DNA of 10,470 nucleotides, taken from an uncultured Atopobiaceae bacterium. Its GTDB lineage: Bacteria; Actinomycetota; Coriobacteriia; Coriobacteriales; Atopobiaceae. Of the stretch, positions 1-6,076 are shown piece after piece. Within the stretch, counting starts at the first letter, position 1, and each line of letters begins with the position of its first letter. The stretch spans positions 1 to 10,470 of the forward strand of contig CANQSI010000028.1 of assembly GCA_947626465.1 (NCBI GenBank). Reading direction: 5' to 3'. Position numbers and translations under genes: made by a program. A model generated the notes under the pieces. The model was given only the letters and a program-made list of their open reading frames with translations. It ran no database searches and was not told the origin of the DNA.

Positions 1-1020
1 CTCGGCTTCGACTACGTGTTCGACACGGACTTCTCCGCCGACGTCACCATCATGGAGGAGGGCTACGAGCTCCTCCATAAGCTCCAGCATCGCGACGAGT
101 ACCAGTGGCCCATGTTCACGAGCTGCTGCCCGGGCTGGATCCGCTACGCCAAGGGCAAGGCGCCGGACTTCGTAGATCGCATCTCCTCCACGAAGAGCCC
201 GCAGCAGATCTTCGGCGCGCTTGCCAAGACCTACTTCGCCGAGAGGGCGGGGGTCGACCCCGAGAAGCTCTTCCTCGTGTCCATCATGCCCTGCGTGGCG
301 AAGAAGGCCGAGGCGGACTACGAGTCCATGCTCGGCGCCACGGGCAAGCCCGACGTGGACGCCGTCCTCACCGTGCGTGAGTTCGACCGCATGATCCGCG
401 CCCACCACCTCGACGTGGCGAAGATGGATGAGGCGTCCTTCGACGACCCCATGGGCATCGCCACGGGCGCGGGCCACATCTTCGGCGTCACCGGCGGCGT
501 GATGGAGGCGGCGCTTCGCACCGCGTATTCCGTGGTGACGGGCGAGAACCCCGATCCCGAGGCGCTCGCGGCCCTTCGCGAACGCGACGGTTGGCGCGTG
601 GGCACCTTCGACATGGGCGGCACGCAGGTGCGCGTGGGCGTGGCCCATGGCCTCGTGAACGCCGAGAAGCTGCTCCAAGCCATTCGCGACGGCAAGGAGG
701 AGCTCGACTTCGTGGAGATCATGGCGTGCCCCGGTGGCTGCACCGGCGGTGGCGGCAACCCCATCCATGACGGCCAGGAGCTCGCGGCGGATCGCGCGGG
801 CACGCTCTACGCGCTCGACCAGGACGCGGAGCTGCGCTTCTCGCACGAGAACCCGCAGGTGAAGCAGTGCTATGAGGAGTTCCTCGGCGAGCCCAACTCC
901 GAGCTTGCGGAGAAGCTGCTCCACACCGACCACCACACGTGGACGATGCCGAACGAGGCGCCGCTTCCCAAGTACGAGGAGGTGCCGGGCGACTTCAAGC
1001 GCGAGCCCGCCACGTACTAA
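1..1020 (+). CDS. hydA: [FeFe] hydrogenase, catalytic H-domain (5' end missing)
   Basis: Iron-only hydrogenase that reversibly reduces protons to H2, usually with electrons from ferredoxin, in the cytoplasm of fermenting anaerobes. The frame is open from base 1 (LGFDYVFDTDFSAD..., 339 residues here), so the gene starts outside the window. Three H-cluster signatures are visible. TSCCPGW lies at residues 40-46, with C42 matching the proton-transfer Cys and C43 an H-cluster ligand. MPCVAKKAE begins at residue 96 and contains C98. MACPGGCTGGGGNP begins at residue 241 and contains C243 and C247. The ligand spacings (55, 145 and 4) match the well-studied clostridial enzyme. FGVTGGVMEAALR and the small-subunit-like end (SHENPQVKQCYEEFLGEP, LLHT) are also present, followed by a tail of about 25 residues. 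Whether N-terminal FeS domains or partner subunits exist cannot be seen. Family assignment is certain; monomeric versus electron-bifurcating type is not. Confidence 0.96.
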   Translation, partial: LGFDYVFDTDFSADVTIMEEGYELLHKLQHRDEYQWPMFTSCCPGWIRYAKGKAPDFVDRISSTKSPQQIFGALAKTYFAERAGVDPEKLFLVSIMPCVAKKAEADYESMLGATGKPDVDAVLTVREFDRMIRAHHLDVAKMDEASFDDPMGIATGAGHIFGVTGGVMEAALRTAYSVVTGENPDPEALAALRERDGWRVGTFDMGGTQVRVGVAHGLVNAEKLLQAIRDGKEELDFVEIMACPGGCTGGGGNPIHDGQELAADRAGTLYALDQDAELRFSHENPQVKQCYEEFLGEPNSELAEKLLHTDHHTWTMPNEAPLPKYEEVPGDFKREPATY

Positions 1021-1028
1021 ATTGCTTT

Positions 1029-1091
1029 CACCGAGGAGAGCCGCTTACGGTGCGACGCGAAGCGTTGCGCGGTAAGCGGTTATCCTCGGTG
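1029..1091. repeat. 63-base near-symmetric long hairpin in hydA 3' UTR
   Basis: The arms 1029-1058 and 1062-1091 oppose each other exactly around a GAA loop (1059-1061). Of 30 opposed positions, 28 can pair in RNA, 3 of them as G-U wobbles. The two mismatches are G1038/A1082 and G1049/G1071. Outer arms read CACCGAGGA and TCCTCGGTG; middle arms CCGCTTAC and GTAAGCGG; inner arms GCGACGC and GCGTTGC. There is no U-tract directly after it on either strand, so it is not itself a typical intrinsic terminator. It could be an mRNA-stabilising or RNase III-processed 3' structure, part of a small RNA, or a dispersed palindromic repeat. The structure is seen directly; its function is unknown. Confidence 0.75.
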
Positions 1092-1106
1092 CTAGTCGAG
1101 AATCGC

Positions 1107-1145
1107 CTCTACCTCGCGAAACGTGCGAGGTAGAGACTCTTTTTT
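1107..1145 (+). terminator. Intrinsic terminator downstream of hydA
   Basis: CTCTACCTCGC (1107-1117) pairs perfectly with GCGAGGTAGAG (1125-1135), giving an 11-bp stem with a 7-base loop. After ACTC comes a run of six T (1140-1145). The T-run lies on the + strand side only, so this ends hydA transcription rather than that of the convergent dinB operon. On the - strand the hairpin is followed by GCGATTCTCG with no T-tract. Confidence 0.85.
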
Positions 1146-1172
1146 AGTCCGCCCGGGCAAAAGCGATGTGCG

Positions 1173-2489
1173 CTACTCGAGGTCCTTGTGCATGGGCTGG
1201 GTGTCGGACGTGCGGTGCTTGAAGCGGAGGTCGTGCCCAAACGCGAGCGCGTCGTCGCCAAAGCGCTCCCGCACCGCATCGCGCACGCGCCCAAGGCCCG
1301 CCCTGTCACGAGGCTTACCAGCGGCTTTGCCTGAATCTTCGTCCTCGAGCCCCAGTTCGTCGAAGAGCGTGGCCTGGCGTGGCGCGTCTTCCTCATCAAA
1401 GCGCGATACGCCCACGCCGATGAGGCGGACCGGCATGCCCTCGTGCCAGATCTCGTCGAGGAGCTCGAGCGCCACGGGGGCGAAGTCGGCCTCGTCGTCG
1501 GCGGGGGAGGCGAGGCCGCGCTGAACCGTGCGGCCATGCTCGAAGTCATAGCGGACTTTGAGCGTCACCTCGCGGCCCTTGAGGCCCTTCTTGCGAAGGC
1601 GGCGACCCACCACGCCCGCCACATGCCGGATTGCCGCGCGGATCTCGCTTCGGCTGGTGAGGTCTTGCGCGAAGGTGCGCTCGTTGGAGACGGACTTTAC
1701 CTCCCGAGCCACCGCGCGCTCGCGCACGGGGGAGCGGTCGTCGCCGCGAGCACGCGCGACCATGCGCGGCCCCATGACGCCGAAGTACTCCTGCATCTCC
1801 CTGGGGTTCTGCGCGGCGAGGTCGCCGAGCGTGCGGATGCCGAGGCTCGTGAGCTTGCGCTCGGTGGCGGCGCCGATGCCCGAGAGCGCGCGAAGGGGGA
1901 GCGGCGCCAAGAACGCGGCTTGCGTACCGGGATACACCACGGTGAGGCCGCGCGGCTTGTCGACCTCGCTCGCGATCTTCGCCACGGTCTTCGAGGTGGA
2001 AAGCCCGATCGAGCAGGTGATGCCGAGCTCGGCCACGCGACGCTGGATACGCTCGCAAATATCCACCGGGTTCTCGGCGGAATAGCGTCCCGGGCTCACG
2101 TCGAAGAACGCCTCGTCGATGGACACCTGCTCCAAACGGGGCGTTTCGGCGCCGATGATATCCATCACCTGTCCCGAGAGCTCGCGATACCTCTCGAAGC
2201 GTCCCTGCGTGAAGATGCCCTGCGGGCAAAGCCGCCTCGCCTCCGCCGCCGGCATGGCGGAGTGGACGCCGAAGGGACGCGCCTCGTAGGAAGCCGTGGA
2301 CACCACGCCGCGCATCTCGGGCGAGCCGCCCACGATGACGGGCTTTCCCCGCCATTCCGGATGGTCGAGCTGTTCCACCGAGGCGAAGAACGCGTCGAGG
2401 TCGAGGAGCGCGATCGCCGGCCCCTCCCAGCGCGCCATGGACGCGCCGAGCGAGAACCCACGCTCCGGAAGCGGGCGCCCACGCGTCAC
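1173..2489 (-). CDS. dinB: DNA polymerase IV (Y-family translesion polymerase)
   Basis: Error-prone polymerase that extends primers past damaged or misaligned template without proofreading. The 438 residues show the palm motif LLDLDAFFASVEQ (catalytic D30 and steric-gate F35 by alignment with E. coli DinB) and the catalytic pair in SIDEAFFDVS (D125, E126). YEARPFGVHSAMP and ITCSIGLSTSKTVAKIASEVDKP are also present, as is a helix-hairpin-helix thumb region (LSGIGAATERKLTSLGIRTLGDLA spans 202-225). A little-finger domain follows, with a clamp-binding-like QATLF at 372-376. About 60 residues continue after it, including VRERFGDDALAFG. The GTG start at 2489 overlaps the kinase TGA by four bases (GTGA) and suggests translational coupling. 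An ATG at 2438 (MARWEGPAIALLDLD) would give a more usual N-terminus but has no better ribosome binding site. Function is secure; the exact start is uncertain. Confidence 0.95.
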   Translation of the reverse strand: MTRGRPLPERGFSLGASMARWEGPAIALLDLDAFFASVEQLDHPEWRGKPVIVGGSPEMRGVVSTASYEARPFGVHSAMPAAEARRLCPQGIFTQGRFERYRELSGQVMDIIGAETPRLEQVSIDEAFFDVSPGRYSAENPVDICERIQRRVAELGITCSIGLSTSKTVAKIASEVDKPRGLTVVYPGTQAAFLAPLPLRALSGIGAATERKLTSLGIRTLGDLAAQNPREMQEYFGVMGPRMVARARGDDRSPVRERAVAREVKSVSNERTFAQDLTSRSEIRAAIRHVAGVVGRRLRKKGLKGREVTLKVRYDFEHGRTVQRGLASPADDEADFAPVALELLDEIWHEGMPVRLIGVGVSRFDEEDAPRQATLFDELGLEDEDSGKAAGKPRDRAGLGRVRDAVRERFGDDALAFGHDLRFKHRTSDTQPMHKDLE

Positions 2490-3745
2490 GTCAGCTCGCG
2501 ATCAAGCGGGACCACCAGCGTGAAGGTCGTGCCCTCCTCGGCGCTCGAGGTGCAGGTGATGTCGCCATCGAGGGCGAGCATGGTGGTCTTCGCGATGGCG
2601 AGGCCGAGGCCGAAGCCGCCGGTCGAGCGACTGCGCGAGCTGTCCGAGCGATAGAAGCGATCGAAGATGTGATCCACGTCCTCCTGCGAAAGCGGCTTGG
2701 CCTGGTTGTTCACGGAGAGGCGCGCGGTGGCCTTTCCCTCGGGCACGAGCACCACCTTGATCGTCGAACCCTTTTCGGCGTACTTCACCGCATTATCGAG
2801 CAGGATGCGCACCACGCGATCAAGTGCTCCGTGGTCCGAGCGCACCCAGAGGTCGGGCGTGAGATTCTCGTCGAAGGCGCGTCCGCGTTCGAAGGCCATC
2901 ACCTCGAACTCGAGGCATGCCTCTTCGACGAGGGCCGAGAAATCGAGGAGATCTCTCCGGAAGACGGCATCGCTCGCGAGCGTAGCCTCGTCGGCCTTGG
3001 AGAGCTCGAGGAGGTCATTCACGAGCGCCTGCATGCGCTTGGCCTCGTCTCTCGTGGAGATGATCCATCGGTGGTCCTCGTCCGGAATGGTGGCGAGGTG
3101 TTCCTCGAGGATCTGCGTGTTGGCGGCAATCACGGAAAGCGGGGTCTTGAGCTCATGCGATGCGTCTGAGGTGAAGCGGCTTTGCGCCTCCCACACGAGC
3201 CTCACCGGCTCCACCACCATCTTCGAGAGCTTCCACACGAAGAGCGAGGCGATGAGGAGCACGAGCACCGCCACGGCGATGCTCGTGAGGATCTGCTGCA
3301 GGCGCACCTGGCTCGTGGCCACGGTGCTCACCATCGCAATGCGCTCGCCCGAGGGGATCTCCCCCTTGCGCCAGACGACGCCGTATTCCTCGACGGTTCC
3401 CTCGGTGGCCTCTCCGGAGGCCGCGTCGATCACCTGCTCGAGGGCGCGCGGCCCGATGATGGCGGCGGAGTCGTTGAGCTCCACGTCGCCCGTCTCGTCG
3501 TCGATGTCCACCCACACCACGGCGCGCTGCCCGTAGATGGTCTCGTCGATGTTCGGCGCCGTTTGCACCCCGATGTAGGGGCGCGTGGGCGTGGTGGTGT
3601 TGAGCACGCGGTTCAGCGAGCTATCCACGAAGCGGTCGAGGTTTTCCGAGCTCGCCGTGTAGGTGACGAAGAGCGTGCCGAAGAGCACGAGCGCGAGGAA
3701 CGACATCGTGATGGCCATGAAGCGCCGTTGGAGTCGCTTGAGCAT
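2486..3745 (-). CDS. Membrane sensor histidine kinase
   Basis: Sensor kinase of a two-component system, 419 residues. It has a transmembrane segment at about residues 10-29, an outside region of roughly 120 residues with no domain I recognise, and a second transmembrane segment at about 152-172. The phosphoacceptor helix FTSDASHELKTPL follows only about 20 residues later (His197), too short for a full two-helix HAMP linker. The ATPase part has the N-box RILLDNAVKYA (N318), FDRFYRSDSSRSRS, and the G2 box GGFGLGLAIAK. The usual DxGxG G1 box is replaced by VNNQAKPLSQED. The ATG at 3745 is preceded by GAGGGAGG. The gene lies 39 bases after the regulator stop and overlaps dinB, so all three are likely co-transcribed. 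The signal sensed cannot be read from the sequence. Confidence 0.93.
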   Translation of the reverse strand: MLKRLQRRFMAITMSFLALVLFGTLFVTYTASSENLDRFVDSSLNRVLNTTTPTRPYIGVQTAPNIDETIYGQRAVVWVDIDDETGDVELNDSAAIIGPRALEQVIDAASGEATEGTVEEYGVVWRKGEIPSGERIAMVSTVATSQVRLQQILTSIAVAVLVLLIASLFVWKLSKMVVEPVRLVWEAQSRFTSDASHELKTPLSVIAANTQILEEHLATIPDEDHRWIISTRDEAKRMQALVNDLLELSKADEATLASDAVFRRDLLDFSALVEEACLEFEVMAFERGRAFDENLTPDLWVRSDHGALDRVVRILLDNAVKYAEKGSTIKVVLVPEGKATARLSVNNQAKPLSQEDVDHIFDRFYRSDSSRSRSTGGFGLGLAIAKTTMLALDGDITCTSSAEEGTTFTLVVPLDRELT

Positions 3746-3784
3746 CGGCCTCCCTCGCGTCGCTCGTGCGGGTGCGAATGAGAG

Positions 3785-4474
3785 CTAGTAGCGCGTGTCG
3801 CGCCCGTCAGGCTCCTCGAGGCGATATCCGAGCATGCGGTAGGTGGTGATCTGACTCAAGGAGTTGATGTGTGCGAGCTTCTTCCTCAAAAACGAGATGT
3901 AGGCCTCGGCGCTGTTCTCCGTCACGTCCTCGCCATCGTGCCATGCGGACTTCAGGAGATCGGTCTTCGAGACGACGCCCTTCGCCTCCATGAGGAGCTT
4001 CAAGACCTCGTATTCCTTCTGGGAGAGGTGCACCTGGCGGTCGCCGCACACGAGGTCGTGCGTTACGAGGTCGAGGGTGAGGTCGCCGAAGGTGCGCGTC
4101 TCGAGATCCGCCTCGCCGTGGCGCCGCGTGAGCGCGCGAATCCTCGCGAGGAGCTCGTCGGTGTCGATGGGCTTCGTCATGTAGTCATCGGCGCCGTGGT
4201 CGAGGCCTTCGATCTTGTCGGCCGTGGTGGCCTTGGCGGTGACCATGATCACCGGGGTCTCCACGCTCGCCTCGCGTAGCTGCGAGACCACGTCGAACCC
4301 GCTCATCCCCGGAAGCATCACGTCGAGCATGATCACATCGTGGTGCGTGCCGAGCGCCGCCTCGAGCCCGGAAGGCCCGTCGAAGGCCTGCGCTGCGTTG
4401 TAGCCCGCTTCCCCGAGAATGTGGCAAATCGCGTCGCTCAGATTACGTTCGTCTTCAACGACCAAGACGTCCAT
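3785..4474 (-). CDS. OmpR/PhoB-family response regulator
   Basis: DNA-binding partner of the adjacent kinase, 229 residues. The receiver domain (about 1-118) has the acidic pair E7/D8, phosphoacceptor D51 in IMLDVMLPGMSGFD, switch T79 in MVTAK and K101 in MTKPID. The C-terminal half (about 127-220) is a winged-helix effector: VHLSQKEYEVLKLLMEAKGVVSKTDLL, then the recognition-helix region ENSAEAYISFLRKKL and the closing wing TYRMLGYRLEE. The ATG at 4474 is chosen because AGGAG stands five bases upstream and MDVLVVEDERN matches the family start. The frame stays open further upstream, but those residues do not resemble a receiver domain. It is first in a - strand operon with the kinase and dinB, and is divergent from rpsP. 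Target genes are not predictable here; autoregulation is common in the family. Confidence 0.94.
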   Translation of the reverse strand: MDVLVVEDERNLSDAICHILGEAGYNAAQAFDGPSGLEAALGTHHDVIMLDVMLPGMSGFDVVSQLREASVETPVIMVTAKATTADKIEGLDHGADDYMTKPIDTDELLARIRALTRRHGEADLETRTFGDLTLDLVTHDLVCGDRQVHLSQKEYEVLKLLMEAKGVVSKTDLLKSAWHDGEDVTENSAEAYISFLRKKLAHINSLSQITTYRMLGYRLEEPDGRDTRY

Positions 4475-4505
4475 GTAGCTCCTACCCTTGGCGTTTCGGC
4501 AGCCT

Positions 4506-4558
4506 AAAAGAACAGCTCGCCCCGCCCCACATGCCAGTCTAGAAGCGGGCGGAGCGAG
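4506..4558 (-). promoter_or_regulatory. Attenuator-like hairpin in the leader of the response regulator
   Basis: CTCGCCCCGCCC (4516-4527) and GGGCGGAGCGAG (4547-4558) form a 12-position inverted repeat with one mismatch and a 19-base loop. On the - strand, read toward the regulator, the hairpin is followed by CTGTTCTTTTA, a U-rich stretch ending at 4506. This gives the shape of a weak intrinsic terminator ending about 30 bases before the regulator ATG. The + strand side has no T-run. The inverted repeat is seen directly. Attenuation is an inference and needs a transcription start upstream of 4558. A protein-binding palindrome is the alternative. Confidence 0.4.
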
Positions 4559-4579
4559 TGGCGCCAACCTATCCGCCAC
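4558..4579. repeat. Short inverted repeat next to the attenuator-like hairpin
   Basis: GTGGCG (4558-4563) pairs with CGCCAC (4574-4579) around a 10-base loop. It directly abuts the larger inverted repeat at base 4558. The two could form tandem hairpins in a leader RNA, or mark an operator. Six-base repeats are not rare in GC-rich DNA, so confidence is low. Confidence 0.3.
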
Positions 4580-4649
4580 CCGACGCTATGACTGGACGGA
4601 CGGTGTGTGGAACGCCAGTGCGAGCGCTGCAGAAACGCCGGAGCTTGGC

Positions 4650-4655
4650 TACTAT
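4650..4655 (+). promoter_or_regulatory. Possible -10 element for the rpsP operon
   Basis: TACTAT matches four of six positions of the TATAAT consensus and lies 77 bases before the rpsP start codon, implying a leader of about 70 bases. No good -35 hexamer sits 16-18 bases upstream (CTGCAG region), so this is a weak call. Confidence 0.3.
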
Positions 4656-4731
4656 GGTTGCTTGTTCAAAGCACGGGCGTGCACTCATGCTACGAAGGCA
4701 CTCCGTGACACCACGCACAAAGGAGATTTCG

Positions 4732-5157
4732 TTGGCCGTCAAGATTCGCCTGGCCCGTCACGGTGCCAAGAAGCGTCCCTACTACCGCATCGTGGTCGCC
4801 GATTCGCGCATGAAGCGCGACGGTCGCTTCATCGAGCAGGTGGGCCGCTACGATCCCATCCCCGATCCCCACGTGATCGAAGTCGACCTCGTGAAGGTGG
4901 ACGAGTGGATCGGCAAGGGCGCACAGCCCACGAACGCCGTGGCGCACCTCATCGACATCGCGCGCGCCGGCTCCGAGGGCCTTTCGAAGCCCGCCGCAGC
5001 TCCTAAGCCCGAGCCGAAGGTTCCCGAGGCCTACGCAGTGCCCGAGGAGGAGGCCGCCGAGGTGGAGGAGGCCGTTGCAGCTGAGGTGGCCGAGGATGTT
5101 GCCGAGGCGGCCGAGGACGTGGCAGAGGCTGCTGCCGACGCCGCTCGCGAGGCTTAA
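4732..5157 (+). CDS. rpsP: 30S ribosomal protein S16 with acidic C-terminal tail
   Basis: Small-subunit protein that binds 16S rRNA early in 30S assembly. The TTG start is chosen because AAGGAG lies six bases upstream and AVKIRLARHGAKKRPYYRIV is the universal N-terminus. Upstream in-frame ATGs at 4558 and 4687 would add residues unlike the family and lack this ribosome site. The S16 core occupies about residues 1-82 (RDGRFIEQVGRYDP at 29-42). It is followed by a Pro/Lys linker (about 86-104) and an Ala/Glu/Asp-rich tail to residue 141 with near-repeats such as VAEDVAEAAEDVAEAAA. The protein is therefore about 60 residues longer than the usual 80 or so; such tails are common in Actinobacteria. 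This is the first gene of the + strand operon; khpA starts 19 bases after its stop. Confidence 0.96.
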   Translation: MAVKIRLARHGAKKRPYYRIVVADSRMKRDGRFIEQVGRYDPIPDPHVIEVDLVKVDEWIGKGAQPTNAVAHLIDIARAGSEGLSKPAAAPKPEPKVPEAYAVPEEEAAEVEEAVAAEVAEDVAEAAEDVAEAAADAAREA

Positions 5158-5176
5158 GTAGCTCCGAGGCTTTCCC

Positions 5177-5548
5177 ATGAACGATCTGAATGCCGCCATG
5201 GGCGGCGCCGACGCTTTCGACGAGGCCGAGGTCGAGGTGAGCGAGCTCGAGGTCGAGGAGACCGATGAGGCTCTCGCCGCCGAGCCGGGCGAAGCCGAGG
5301 AACTTCCTTCCGATCGCATCGCCGACCTCGTCGAGCTCCTCGTGCTGGGTCTCGTAGACGACGTCGATGCCGTGGCGCTCGACGTCACCGACAGCGCCGA
5401 GGGCTCGCTCATCGAGATCACCGTCGCCCCCGATGACGTGGGCAAGGTGATCGGGCGTCGCGGCCGCACCATCAAATCAATCCGCACCCTCGCGCGGGCT
5501 TTGGGCCAGCGACTCGACACCGAGGTCGAGGTCGAGGTTCTCGACTAG
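5177..5548 (+). CDS. khpA: KH-domain RNA-binding protein (KhpA/YlqC family) with acidic N-terminus
   Basis: Small KH protein of the family found between rpsP and rimM in many Gram-positive bacteria. It binds RNA and in firmicutes pairs with KhpB/EloR to influence cell elongation and division. Residues from about 44 to 123 match the whole family domain (LPSDRIADLVELLVLGLV..., IEITVAPDDVGKVIGRRGRTIKSIRTLARA). The GxxG RNA-binding loop is GRRG at 93-96. The first 43 residues are an added Glu/Asp/Ala-rich segment (EAEVEVSELEVEETDE) not found in the roughly 76-residue classical members. The ATG at 5177 has only a weak CGAGG upstream; M8 (5198) is a possible alternative. The stop is six bases before rimM. 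Family assignment is firm. The role of the extension is unknown. Confidence 0.92.
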   Translation: MNDLNAAMGGADAFDEAEVEVSELEVEETDEALAAEPGEAEELPSDRIADLVELLVLGLVDDVDAVALDVTDSAEGSLIEITVAPDDVGKVIGRRGRTIKSIRTLARALGQRLDTEVEVEVLD

Positions 5549-5554
5549 CGCGCC

Positions 5555-6064
5555 ATGGGTCGAGGCTTGCGTCCCATAGCCACCATCGTTCGCGCTCGCG
5601 GAACAAAAGGCGAGCTTGTGTGCCATCCATGGCGCGCTAGCTCGCCTCGGCTTCGCGAGGGGCTCCACGTGGCCATCCTCCCGCCGAACTTCGAGGTCGA
5701 TCGCTTCCAGGTGGTGCTCAGCGCCACCGACGATGGCGAGGATCAGCGCGTGCGGTTCGCGGGCGTCGCCGACCTCGGCGACGCCAAGACGTGCGTGGGC
5801 GCCCGCGTGCTCGCGCCGGAAGACGAGCTTTCGCCAGAAGACGAGCCCGAAGGCCCCGAGGCGTGGATCGGCCTCACGGCAATCGACGAGGCCTTCGGCG
5901 TGCTCGGCACGGTGCGCTCCGTCGAGGAGGGGCCCGCGCAGGCGCTCCTCGTGATCGAGCGCGAGGGGCGCGAGGTTCTCGTGCCGGCGGTGGAGCCCAT
6001 CCTCGTGGACGTCGACGAGGCCGCCGTGCATCTCGCGTGCCCGCCCGGACTTCTGGACCTCTAG
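5555..6064 (+). CDS. rimM: Ribosome maturation factor RimM
   Basis: Assembly factor that binds S19 and helps mature the 3' (head) domain of the 30S subunit. The 169 residues show the N-terminal RimM domain (about 6-88, with IATIVRARGTKGELVCHPW) and the C-terminal PRC-barrel (about 103-169, with GVLGTVRSVEEGPAQALLVI, EVLVPAVEPILVDVD and the closing PPGLLDL). It is normal in length, with a short acidic linker (PEDELSPEDEPEGPE) between the domains. It begins six bases after the khpA stop without a good ribosome site, so translation is probably coupled. Its TAG stop is fused to the trmD ribosome site (TAGGAGGAG). Sequence identity to model RimM proteins is moderate, but the position between khpA and trmD supports the call. 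Confidence 0.94.
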   Translation: MGRGLRPIATIVRARGTKGELVCHPWRASSPRLREGLHVAILPPNFEVDRFQVVLSATDDGEDQRVRFAGVADLGDAKTCVGARVLAPEDELSPEDEPEGPEAWIGLTAIDEAFGVLGTVRSVEEGPAQALLVIEREGREVLVPAVEPILVDVDEAAVHLACPPGLLDL

Positions 6065-6076
6065 GAGGAGAGGGCC

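Larger units (their letters stand above)
4475..4731. other. Divergent intergenic region between regulator operon and rpsP operon
   Basis: This 257-base region must carry the start signals for both transcription units. It contains the regulator AGGAG ribosome site (4479-4483 on the - strand), a large inverted repeat (4516-4527 with 4547-4558), a smaller one (4558-4563 with 4574-4579), a weak -10-like TACTAT for rpsP, a tiny GCAC/GTGC hairpin (4671-4682) and the rpsP AAGGAG site (4720-4725). I found no convincing full sigma-70 promoter for the - strand: TTGGCG and TAGACT on that strand are 20 bases apart, too far. No coding gene is evident. Confidence 0.7.

Noticed and set aside
1109..1549. - strand frame overlapping the dinB 3' end and the hydA terminator
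   Set aside because: It is an alternative frame of dinB and runs into the terminator hairpin; no family resemblance.
1443..2654. Long + strand open frame (403 codons) opposite dinB
   Set aside because: It is antisense to a clear DNA polymerase IV gene. Its product is low-complexity Arg/Ala/Gly/His/Glu-rich and resembles no family; such frames are expected in GC-rich DNA.
4475..4579. Upstream extension of the response regulator to a GTG at 4579
   Set aside because: The added 35 residues do not look like a receiver domain, and they overlay the inverted repeats. The ATG at 4474 has AGGAG at the right distance.
4580..4640. Possible direct repeats (GGACGGACGG, ACGCC copies) as regulator binding sites
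   Set aside because: The copies are short, irregularly spaced and not phased like typical OmpR-type repeats.
5519..5545. GAGGTC tandem units at the end of khpA as a microsatellite
   Set aside because: Only three units, and they encode the normal terminal beta strand of the KH domain (EVEVEV).
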